From: Simmondsia chinensis
Lineage: Eukaryota > Streptophyta > Magnoliopsida > Caryophyllales > Simmondsiaceae
Length of the DNA: 64,000 nucleotides
Reading direction: 5' to 3'
Assembly (NCBI GenBank): GCA_018398585.1
Contig: JAGTTD010000011.1
Span: 18,219,346 to 18,283,345 of the forward strand
Shown here piece after piece: positions 55,176 to 64,000 of the stretch (positions are counted from its first letter, which is position 1; each line of letters opens with the position of its first letter). Position numbers and translations under genes: made by a program. Under the pieces are notes generated by a model that saw nothing but the letters and a program-made list of their open reading frames with translations, ran no database searches and had not been told where the DNA came from.

Positions 55176-55318
55176 ATAGAAAGCAAAACTTCTAATTACA
55201 GCTCATTGGCTTCAAATCGTAGTTTACTTTTTTAAAAACTATCACCAATGATTTATATTGATTTAATCTCTTCAATTCATGATGTTCTTTTTAGTAATTA
55301 GTATTGAAGTTTTGCATC

Positions 55319-56434
55319 ATGACAAGGTGGGTGGGTTTTAATAAGATGGACAAAGTCCCCTAAATCCACATACGCTTAGAAGTTCCCGGAGACATGAAAG
55401 CCTCGTCATACATTTAAATTGTAAGGTGGATCCGCAAAGAAGTTCAAGTTAATGAAAGTTACCACTTGACTAAGTCTGAGTTGACCTAAATAACCAAAAA
55501 AAAAAAAAAAAAAAAAATCCAACCTAGATAGGTTGCCAAACGCAATTGTAAGAGTAGTTCAAGTCAAGTCAAATCAAAGATTACCAAGTCAAGTCTAAAA
55601 GCATAAGAGGATTTTCAAGCCTTGTTCCAAGCCTAAATGACTTCTAAGTCAAACGTAAAGCCCAAACGACGATTAAATTGAACCCAAAGACTATGACTTT
55701 AAAGTCAAACCAAAGACCAAAAAGACTTCTAAGTCATACTTAAAACCCAAATGACGGTTAACTCGAACCCAAAGACTATGACTTTAAAATCAAACGAAAG
55801 ACCTAAATGACTCTCAAGTCATATTTACAGTCAAACCTTCAGCCCAAAAAACTTTAAAGTCGAACCTAAAACCAGAAAAATGAATTTTAAGTGGAACAAG
55901 AGCCCAAATGATGTTTAAGTCAATCTTAGGCCTCAATGACTTTCAAGTCAAAGTCAAAATCAAAACCCCCAAAGTGTTAGGGGTTAAGTTTTAGAGATTA
56001 CTCAAGCCTAATCTTACTAAGTCAAGCCCATGGCCCGAGACTCAAAGACTCTTCCTCTATAAATAAAGGACCCTTACTTCAAAAGGAAGACGATAAAAAA
56101 AATGTAAGAGAAATGTTAAATCTTTGTCAATATTCTCTTTCACACACTAAATAACTCTAGTCATGAATCCAGACTAAATTCATGTCCAATTCCCCCGAAG
56201 TTCAATTCTTAAATTGAGATGAAGCCTTGTGCCCCCCAATCAAGCATCCAAGTTTGTTCGTCAACAACATCCATCAAGTTCAACATTTGCGGATATCGAT
56301 TCTTAGGACTTCTATTCTTTTATTTGTAAAGAATACTGTAGAGATTGTACCCACACATCATCAAATCAATTCTTTTGTTGTAATTTGTGGATTTATTTCT
56401 CATCTATTTAATTTCATTCGTGATTTGTTCTTAC
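55319..56434 (+). mobile_element. 5' LTR of a Tat-like gypsy element
   Basis: An AAGTCAAA-rich array (55555-55960) is followed by a TATA box (TATAAATAAAGG, 56058-56069) and a leader of about 370 bp, and then the primer-site-like stretch at 56438. The left border is an estimate, because the 3' LTR is not in the window. Confidence 0.55.
55639..55826. repeat. About 94-bp tandem duplication in the Tat LTR
   Basis: GACTTCTAAGTCA starts at 55639 and at 55733. Each copy continues through AACCCAAAGACTATGACTTT. More degenerate AAGTCA units extend to about 55960. Confidence 0.6.
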
Positions 56435-56435
56435 G

Positions 56436-56456
56436 AATTTGGCACCCGATGGGACA
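56436..56456 (+). other. Primer-binding site of the Tat-like element
   Basis: TTTGGCACCCGATGGGAC resembles the TTTGGCGCCCACCGTGGGG site usual for this group, with several changes. Confidence 0.5.
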
Positions 56457-57567
56457 TTCTCTGCCTCTCATATCTTTCTCCACTTTAGACATCATCAACT
56501 TCATTGTTGCAACTGTACCAAAGGAGAAAGTGATTGGTGCCACCACTAGGCGCAAGGAAAAAGCCATTGATTAACTTGTGATGGTGGAAGAGCCAACGAA
56601 CTAAATGGTTGGTTATCATGGTCTCCTGGTTATCAGGTATGATAATTCAACCATGGAGACCTCAGAAGTGGGGAAGCCTCCTACTTCATCAGAAAATATT
56701 TCCAAGGCGGCTCTAAATTCGTTTGATAAGATCTCAAGTGCCGGCTCTTCATCGACATCGCCAAGGAAGAAGTCTTCTTCGAGACAACCCACCATGCCCT
56801 TTAGCTCCACTGGCATGCTGGTCATGGTGACTAGCATCAAGCCTATGGAAGAGCAGGTAGCCAATCTTTAGGCTATGGTTGAAAACCTTGTTAAGGTTGT
56901 CGCCTAGAAGGACACCCAATTGAAGGAACAAAGCCAGCAAATCGTGGTGCTAAGCAACAAATTGGAGCACCACTGTGCTGTGCAAACCGACAAGAAGCGA
57001 GAAGAACTGAAAGAGTCCTAGTCTGATTCCTACCTAGAGGTTGAATCAGTGAAGTCTCCAAGGGCCGATGTTGCAAGCAAGCTTGCTCCTACTTAGGAGT
57101 CAGTCCCCATGACTACGTTATCTAAATCCAGATTTTGGTAGCCAACATGATCAAGGCACAAACTGGTAGTATTTCTTCCAACAACCAACCCTACCAAAAA
57201 TCTTACTCTATGAGGATTGACAACCTCAAAATTCCAACCAGCTATCAACCCCCTAAATTTCAACAGTTTTCCTGGAAGGGTAACCCAAGGCAGCACATTG
57301 ACCACTTTATGGAGACGTGTAATAATGCTGGCTTGGACGACGACCTCCTTTAAGGGAATTTATCCCTTCCCTAAAAGAAATTGCCTTTGACTAGTACACA
57401 GATATGGAACTAGAATCCATCAAAAAATGGCAAGAGATGGAGTCGGAGTTCTTGAACAGGTTCTACAATGCATGACGTACCATCATGATGAAAGAACTCT
57501 CTAATGTAAGATAGTGGGACGATAAGTCGATCATTGACTACATTCACCATTGGCATTTCAAGAGTCT
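56457..57567 (+). pseudogene. Tat-like gag, N-terminal and core part
   Basis: After a variable N-terminus (YDNSTMETSEVGKPPT..., with stops at 56869 and later), 57135-57353 reads IDNLKIPTSYQPPKFQQFSW and then GNPRQHIDHFMETCNNAGLD, the standard Tat gag core. Several stops and shifts follow, with FLNRFY-like and DDKSIIDYIHHWHFKSL-like pieces. The L1 then interrupts it at 57567. Confidence 0.8.
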
Positions 57568-60500
57568 AGAAGAGAGAGAAGCTCTAGGAATTTAGGGCGG
57601 TGCGTGGAGAGCTGCGATGGCACATGGCTTTTGAGCCTTGACTTTCTGGCGGCGCGTGAGGGAGCATGCGAGGTCGTATGGTAGTGCTCTTCACATTTTC
57701 ATGATCCACGTGATCTCCTCTTCCCTGGAGACTACCCGTTTTTGCATTTTTCATCACGGTTTGAGGGTGAAAACACATGTTGAGTGAGGGAATTTGAGGA
57801 TGATGGTGTTGTGGGCGTAGGACGCATATTTGGTGATTTTCTCGTTAGATTTCAACCTTCAATCATTTGGGGCTCTTTTCTTGCTCCTTGGGCTGTGTCT
57901 CTATTGATGAATATGGTGGTGGTTGTGGATTTTCTCTCTCCTGCTAAGTTTCTTCTCCATGTTTCTTGATATGATTCCCTCCTCCATGTGGGTAGAACTT
58001 GGTAAGATATGCTTTCTTGCTGATATTCTTGCTCTTTGATCTATCATTTCATGCTTCGGGCGATTTTTCTTTGTAAAATTGCTTTGATTTTCAGGTAGCT
58101 GTTTCGCGCTGCTCTTGTCCCTATTATACCGAAAACAGGGGCTATTTATGCAGCTTTTTAGGTTGTGCTTTGCTTGTGTTGATCTTGTTTTGATCTTGCA
58201 TCTTCATTTTCCATGCTTATGGGTCGTTATTAGATCTTGGATCTTGCATATTGATTGGATCTTGCATCTTTGATGGGTTGTTGTTGGTCCTTGCTTTTCT
58301 TTTGCAAATCCCGTTTGGACTTGGGTGCTGACTGGTGGTGGGTTGTGATCTATGGTGGCGGTTGGGTCGTGGAATGTTCTTAGTGGGTGGTGATGGTAGG
58401 AGGTGATTGGTGTGCATCTGTGGTAGTGGCTGGTGTACATCTTCGATGGTTTGGTGGTTTGTCTAGTGGCAGGTGGTGGCTGACGTGGTGGTGGAACAAG
58501 TGGGTTGCTTGGTGGTTGTTAGATTTTGTTACGTGGCTGGGATTTTGAAAGTTTGTTACAAGATTGTTAGTGCATTGTTGAGTTAGTTAATTCTTTCTTG
58601 GGTTGTGCACATGGCGGTGGGTTTGGATCCGGTGGTTACCCCTTTGATTCCCAGTTTGTTAGTCGATGATCATGTTACCGAGTCTACCAGTTGTGGGTCT
58701 CTTGTTTAGTTCCTCCTCGGATTGTTAATGGCGAAGTCGTTACATCGATTTCTAATGATGATATTGCCCCCAGGATTGAAAGATGGGATTGATGTCTAGT
58801 GGTTCGCTTTCTTGGTGGTCATGTGGCTTTCTCTAGTTGCATTGCCATTGCTAATATGATTTGGGCTTCTATGGGTCTCGAGTAAGATGTCTACTTCTTC
58901 CGTTTTAGGTCTTTCGATGATGCGGCACGAGTGGTTCAGGATGGACCTTGGTACTTTAAGGGCCATTGCCTCTATCTTGAGCATTGGCGACTTAATTTTG
59001 CTCCTAGTGTTGACCTATCTCGGATTCCGGTCTAGATTTAGATCCATGGTTTCCCAGCATCTATGTGGTCTGGAAAATCTCTTAGTAATATTGCTAGTGG
59101 GGTTGGAAAACCTCTCTATTTGGATCAACCGACTCTCGATGGCTCTCTGACCAAATTTGCTCGGGTTTGTGTTAAGTTGGATGCTAGAAATACTCCTCCT
59201 AAGAAGATAATGGTTGCACTTGATAATATTCGGTTTCTAGTGGTGGTGAAATATGAAAGCCTACCTAGTATTTGTCATAAATGCTCGGCCTTTTGTCATA
59301 CATGTCGCGTTTTGAACGATGTCACTCTTTCCTCCTCTCCTTCGGTTGATGCTCCGGCATCGGCGACCGGGAAACAACGACAATGTCGTCTTCAGCGAGA
59401 ACGCATCAGATCTGCTGCTAGGGTGGTTATTGCCCGATTGATGGGCCTAGGTTTGATAGGAATCAGGAAAGTGGGCCTATTTTTGCCCTCTATAAATGAA
59501 GAAGGAGGAAATGGGACTGTTGGGCCTTGTGTTGATGAGGTTAGTAGGCTTGTTAGGGAGGCTACCTCTATTGGGCCTGAAATTGGCCCATCGATTACTG
59601 CTGGTGCTTCAGTTGGGCTGGGGCCTGCTGCTGGGCCACACATGGGTCCTCTCCCCTATTTTGACACCCTTGAGCCCAACTTTGGGCTATTAGGCCTTGC
59701 TTCTAACCCCACCATGGACGGTGGGCTCCTCTCTACTACCAGGCCATTGGGCCCAGCTATCGCTGCTACTTAACGCCTAATTGGCGCAGGGCTGATGCTC
59801 CCCACTAAATCTGGGAGCCCGTTGCTCCCTTTGGTTGTTTCGGACATGGATTTTAGGGTTGGGTCTTCTTCCCCTGGATCCGATTCTTAGGCTTGCTGCT
59901 TCTAGGTCCCCCTGCTCCGACTCTTTGGATCTCTCAGATTCTCATGTTACTGCTATCTCTCCATCAGTTGATGATTTGAGTCATTCTATCATGACCTTTG
60001 AGTACCCCCCCCCCCCCCCCCCCCCCCCCCTCCCTACCCCCTGGCGAAGCTGAAGTTCAGGAGAAGACTACTGTGAATTTGGAGCCTCTGATTTGTACTC
60101 TAAACCAGGAGGCTAGTGTGCCTAGTATTAATACCCAATTTCACTCTGTGTATCTGTGTGCTCCAGATGGCATGGTTTCTTCTGCCTCCGTTCCTAATGC
60201 TTGTCCGCTTGTTGAGGCCTCATCTAACATCTTGAGCATGGCTATTATTACTCCTTATTCACCCCCTATAGAGTGTCGTCCTTTTAAAGCAGCTCCCAGA
60301 GCGGCTGGTTAAGCGACCGCAAAGGCCTGCTAGAGTCTGTGCTAATGTTGCTTCTTCTTCAGTTGTGACTCCCAGTACTCCCACTATCTCTTCTTGGCAG
60401 CTATCTCTGGTAGACCAGCTGCTTGCCCAGTTTGAGGAGTGCGCTGATCCTATCAAGTGGGAGGAGGCTGCTAGCTTGGGTTTGTGGAACATAATCTATA

Positions 60501-60739
60501 GAGATGAAGACTACTACTAGTGTTGCCCCTTTGTTTTGATTTTTTTGTGTTTCTTTTTCCCTTATGTATATTCTTCAAGGAAGGTTTTAGTGCTTGAGTT
60601 TTTTCCATTCGTGTTGTTTTGGTTTTTTGCTTTGTTGGTTTTAGTCATGCTGTTGGGGTATGCCCCTTGTCCTCTTGTATTCTATCTTCTGGTATAAATG
60701 AAAATAAACACTGACTTATCAAAAAAAAAAAAAAAGAGG
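57568..60739 (+). mobile_element. L1-type LINE without ORF2, inserted in the Tat gag
   Basis: TCAAGAGTCT flanks it on both sides (57558-57567 and 60740-60749), and it ends in a 15-nt A run. A G/T-rich 5' part (57590-58720) is followed by ORF1-type coding remnants (58890-60525) and a T-rich 3' UTR of about 200 bp. No endonuclease or reverse transcriptase motif is seen between ORF1 and the tail. It looks like an ORF1-only derivative. A 25-nt C run lies at 60006-60030. Confidence 0.75.
58720..60525 (+). pseudogene. L1 ORF1-like protein remnant (DUF4283 and knuckle region)
   Basis: Across frames: FFRFRSFDDAARVVQDGPWYF (spread over 58890-58960), HWRLNFAPS, SGKSLSNIASGVGKPLYLDQ (59065-59125) and FARVCVKLDARNTPPKK are the conserved DUF4283 blocks of plant L1 ORF1. 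CHKCSAFCHTC (about 59275-59310) is a damaged version of the CX2CX3GHX4C knuckle. A variable Gly/Pro/Ala-rich part follows, and a last WEEAASLGLWNIIYRDEDYY ends at about 60520. Stops and shifts are present. Confidence 0.7.
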
Positions 60740-61470
60740 TCAAGAGTCTGCATTGCAAAGAGCATCTTTCCTAGGAATTGACTATTGAGATGTGTATCCA
60801 ACTCATAAGGCTAGAGCTATCCTATATCTTGCTACTAGTGATGCTTGAAACTTCTAACTCACTAGCATCATATGGCCATGAGATGGAGGGTAACCTCGCT
60901 AAGCAGGACGATAGATTTACGTACCATCTTTGAGAAAAGGGTGCAAAATATCCCTTAAAAGAAGAGAAGTGAACGAAAGGGAAGACAAAGGAGTCTTTGG
61001 CCATGAACGTTGCTCTCGTCAAGATTTCTAAAACGCCAAAGCTCTAGGAGTTTGAGGGGCAAAAACCAAGTTCGTTTATGGAGAGTGGAAAGAAGCACCT
61101 AACACTAAAGGAGCTCCTACAGAAAGTGTATCCTTTTCTAGACTTAGATCTTCATGGCATGCTTGACGACTTGCTTGAAAAGAAACTCATTCAATTGCCT
61201 AAGTCAAACCATCCGGAAGAGGTAGACTGCACCAATGATCCAAAGTATTACAAGTATCATTGAGTCATCATCCACCCGCTAGAGCATTGCATTATGCTCA
61301 AGGAGCGTATCACGAAATAAGTGGGTGAAGGAAAAATTGTCCTTGATTGTGATGATGTGGCAGAAACAAATTTAGCTACTGTGGCATTTGGAGGTTTCAT
61401 GGATGCAGTGCCCCAACCTCTACTACTAAGAGAGCATGCACTACCTTTCCCCGAGTAAGTTGGACCTATT
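60740..61470 (+). pseudogene. Tat-like gag, C-terminal part
   Basis: It resumes after the L1 with KSLHCKE and LTIEMCIQLIRLELSYIL. At 61078-61263 it reads LDLDLHGMLDDLLEKKLIQL followed by NDPKYYKYH, the conserved end of Tat gag, and then DVAETN. The knuckle and protease parts are not recognisable. Confidence 0.75.
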
Positions 61471-61499
61471 ACTCCAAAGTCTTGAGCCCGCCATGCCTA

Positions 61500-62285
61500 C
61501 ATCCTTTCAACAACTGATTACGTATCCAAGTGGGATGAAGCTGTCCCACTAAGAGAAGTGAAAATGGAGAACATGGTTGATTCCATACGCACCCACATCT
61601 TATACAGGTTTAGGATCCTACAGTACATCGTTACCATTAATAGGAAGCCATTTTACAATCATCTAGCGGCTGAACTATGCCAAAAGTTCAAGTTCTCCCA
61701 AAACAAGTCCTCCATGTGCTATGTGGAGGCAAATAGACAAGCTGAAGCTTTTAATAAGACCCTCTATCGCTTGGTAAAGAAGGTTGTAGATAAGTCCAAA
61801 AGAGGGTGGCATGAGAAGGTTGGAGAAGCATTGTTGGCATATTGAAGTACGCATCGCAGTCCAACCCAAGCAACTCCGTACTCCCTAGTGTATGGAGCCG
61901 AGGTGGTTTTTCCATTAGAACTTGAACTTCCCTCTTTGTGGATGGTTGTCCAAGAAGGACGTGCCACCAAGGAAAAGCTCAGCTCGTCTGACAGATCTTG
62001 AAGCGTTGGAGAAGAAAATACATCAAGCTCAACAACAACTGGGATGCTACCAAGCCCATTTAACGAGAGCATTCAATAAGAAGGTGTGCCCTCACTCTCT
62101 CCAAGTGGGGAGACATGGTCCTAGTAGTCCATAGACATATCATCATCACACATAAAATGGGGAGTAAATTCACCTTAAAGTGGGATGGACTCTACATGGT
62201 GCAAGAAGTTTATACTAATGGAGCTTACACGATAGTAGACACAAATGATGTTTTAGTGGGTCCCATAAATGGGAATTGCTACTAC
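61500..62285 (+). pseudogene. Tat-like integrase (C-terminal half)
   Basis: TDYVSKW at about 61510 is followed by NMVDSIRTHILYRFRI and a decayed ITDNGKPF block (here VTINRKPFYNHL, with the catalytic Asp changed). Next comes EANRQAEAFNKTL (catalytic Glu region), then VYGAEVVFPLELELPSL, and a C-terminal domain with FNKKV.P.S.QVG, WDG.Y.VQEVYTNGAY and GPINGN. The preceding protease-RT-RNase H segment is deleted near 61470-61500. Confidence 0.8.
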
Positions 62286-62510
62286 CCTTAAAACATCACT
62301 CCTCTCCTTAGAGCATGAGTTTAAAATGCATGTTATTCCTGGCCTACATGAGTATAAACTGTATACGGCATTCCTAAAACCCAAAAGAACCCGCCAACAG
62401 TGTAGCACAAGGGTAAAAGGCTGAATCACCTTATCAAGTATAAGCCGGTTAGAAAAATGGATACTTTTGGCCCGCACGAGCATAAATTGTGAACAGCAGA
62501 ATCACAATAA
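62286..62510 (+). other. Tat 3' region before the missing LTR
   Basis: It contains CTACATGAGTATAAACTGTAT- and AAAGGCTGAATCACC-like stretches typical of the region after integrase in this group. It is cut by the family A LTR at 62511. Confidence 0.4.
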
Positions 62511-64000
62511 TGTTAGAATAGGTGCCCTAGAAAAACCAATTAGTTAGTTTTAAATGTTATGTAAATAAAATTATTTTATTTTTTTATTATCTGGTTATAT
62601 TTTACGAGTCAAATATGTGTGATTATTTTTTCTAAAACGTTCCATGAGATGGACATTGTCCTAGATAATGTGTCAGGTTTGGTTTAAATGGTCACTAAGA
62701 TTGAATCACGGAAAGACTTAGATCAAACGAGTGACATATTGTCAAAACATGTTCGTAGCCAGTGATAAGTTTGGACAACTTTCTAATAAGACTATAATAT
62801 GATACTTTTGATGACTTGTCTTGGTCATAGGGATAGTGATCCAAGAGTATTTTGTTGGTGTTTTCAATAAGATTGGAACATTGAGTAGGACAACCTGAAT
62901 TAGTTGTTTCCTTACCGCTATCAGAAATAATTAATTTCATAAAATGATAACTCTGAATCAGGGAAATAGTCCGAACTCGTGTATGAAATGTTAATTGCTT
63001 TGATGCCCAAAATGATGAGGTTAAAATTGAATAACCAGGATCTTACGTTATTGGGCAATTGCATGAAGTGTGTCGGAAACGGATATTTTACTAGGAATCT
63101 ACAATGAAAGATGTCCATTTAGTTGATTTGCAAATACATGAACAGATTTTAGAATCTTTGATCAGAGTATTCCACATGTTAGACATTTGAAATTAATACG
63201 AAAATTGTTCCTGTATTAAGAATTGTTCGAGAAGCACGAGTCGGGAGCTACGGTGATAAAGGTGAGAAAAATAACGATAGTAGTTGAGGCTCTTTTTGAT
63301 CACGGATATCTAATAGAGGTGTTAATTGTCACAATAAAAATATTTGAGAAATTTTTGAGTGAATGTATTTCATTCTAGAGTGTAGTAAAACTTATTTGGT
63401 GGAATTAAATTTTATTAATTGGTAGTCAATTGTGATCATGGGATAATAATCAGATTTGAATCATTTGGAGCTAGAGTTAAATTATCTAGGATATCCCTCC
63501 GCAAGCCTCAACTTAAGCACTTTTTGAAAGTATTTAAATTGAATTCATGAGATAAATTATTTATTCATAAGATGAATAAATTAATTTTGCTAGACATAGT
63601 TCATAAGATGAAGTATTTGTTCATGAGATGAATAAAATAATTTTACAAAATAATATTCAATAATTAAGCAAAGAAAAAGAAAAGAAAATTTGAAAAATCA
63701 CACAGCCCTGAGCTATGGGGCTAAGGGGCATAGGCAATCAATAAAAAAAAAAAGAAAGATAGTAAAACACTAGTATAAAAAAAGTTTTTTTTTTGTTTTA
63801 TGTTTTGGAACCTAATTTTCTCCCATAACGAAAAACCTAAAATTGTTTTAAGGTTTTTCTAAACTAATGTTTAGCATAATGTTTTTGAAAAATTATTTTT
63901 GAAAAAATTGAAAGGAAAAATTTTATTTCCAAATTTTTGTAAATTAAATATTTTGGGAGCCCACACTCCGGTGCTAATAGAGGCCATTGCCAAAAAAATC
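62511..64000 (+). mobile_element. LTR of long-LTR retrotransposon, family A (plus strand, runs off window)
   Basis: It begins TGTTAGAATAGGTGCCCTAG and shares collinear blocks with the reverse complement of 1-2382. AATAA precedes it. There is no primer site before the window ends, so the LTR is longer than 1.49 kb or its end is not recognised. It interrupts the Tat-like element. Confidence 0.65.
63541..63633. repeat. Hairpin cluster with RAG spacer in the family A LTR
   Basis: TTTATTCAT-AAG-ATGAATAAA (63560-63580, perfect 9-bp arms), TTCAT-AAG-ATGAA (63601-63613) and TTCAT-GAG-ATGAA (63621-63633), plus an imperfect one at 63543-63559. They echo the CTC-spaced hairpins at 263-815, which read as GAG spacers in LTR orientation. 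Confidence 0.7.

Overview
This window is plant nuclear DNA, most likely from a eudicot. It holds one multi-exon host gene with plant-type introns. Nearly everything else is nested, mutually interrupted transposable elements typical of angiosperms: Ty1/copia, Athila-like and Tat-like gypsy elements, chromovirus derivatives, a TRIM, RTE and L1 LINEs, SINEs, and hAT/Mutator-type MITEs. I see nothing bacterial, plastid or mitochondrial, and I cannot name the species from the sequence alone.

Layout. 1-2382 is a long LTR on the minus strand with a 93-bp tandem array of small hairpins. 2383-2989 is part of another LTR. 2990-6021 plus 17834-18200 are two halves of one copia element (minus). It is cut by a Mutator-like MITE (3228-3769), a hAT-like MITE (4293-5099) and an 11.8-kb Athila-like gypsy element (6022-17833, minus). 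18385-23160 holds a copia scrap, a small non-autonomous LTR element with an open 460-codon frame, and the 5' third of another gypsy element. 23405-23985 is a LINE 3' end. 24839-37486 is an RTE-type LINE. It is split by a 9.35-kb block made of a tandem LTR-internal-LTR-internal-LTR chromovirus derivative (27395-34382) and a tandem TRIM (34387-36748). 37659-38846 is a second RTE copy. 39-44.3 kb holds MITEs and a 3.7-kb deleted gypsy element with a perfect target-site duplication.

The host gene is a kinesin of the NACK1/HINKEL type (kinesin-7) on the plus strand. Its coding exons lie between 47564 and 54461: 14 exons and 958 codons, all in frame. A probable 5' UTR exon lies near 45000-45165, and a mitosis-specific MSA-like box lies at 44978-44988. 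Its introns hold a solo LTR, a TIR element, two SINEs and a MITE. One of these SINEs (49626-49896) has a 5S rRNA head and an RTE LINE tail.

Downstream of the gene lie a tRNA-derived SINE and a Tat-like gypsy deletion derivative (about 55319-62510). The latter is interrupted by an L1 that carries only ORF1-type sequence (57568-60739). The window ends in a second copy (62511 onward, plus strand) of the same long-LTR family seen at its start.

The most interesting items are the 5S-headed, RTE-tailed SINE; the hairpins with a constant GAG spacer in the long LTRs; the palindromic GATCGATCGG clusters placed upstream of TATA motifs in the Athila-like element; and the open 460-codon frame in a non-autonomous LTR element. 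All repeat-family assignments rest on motif recognition and internal comparison within the window; no database search was run.
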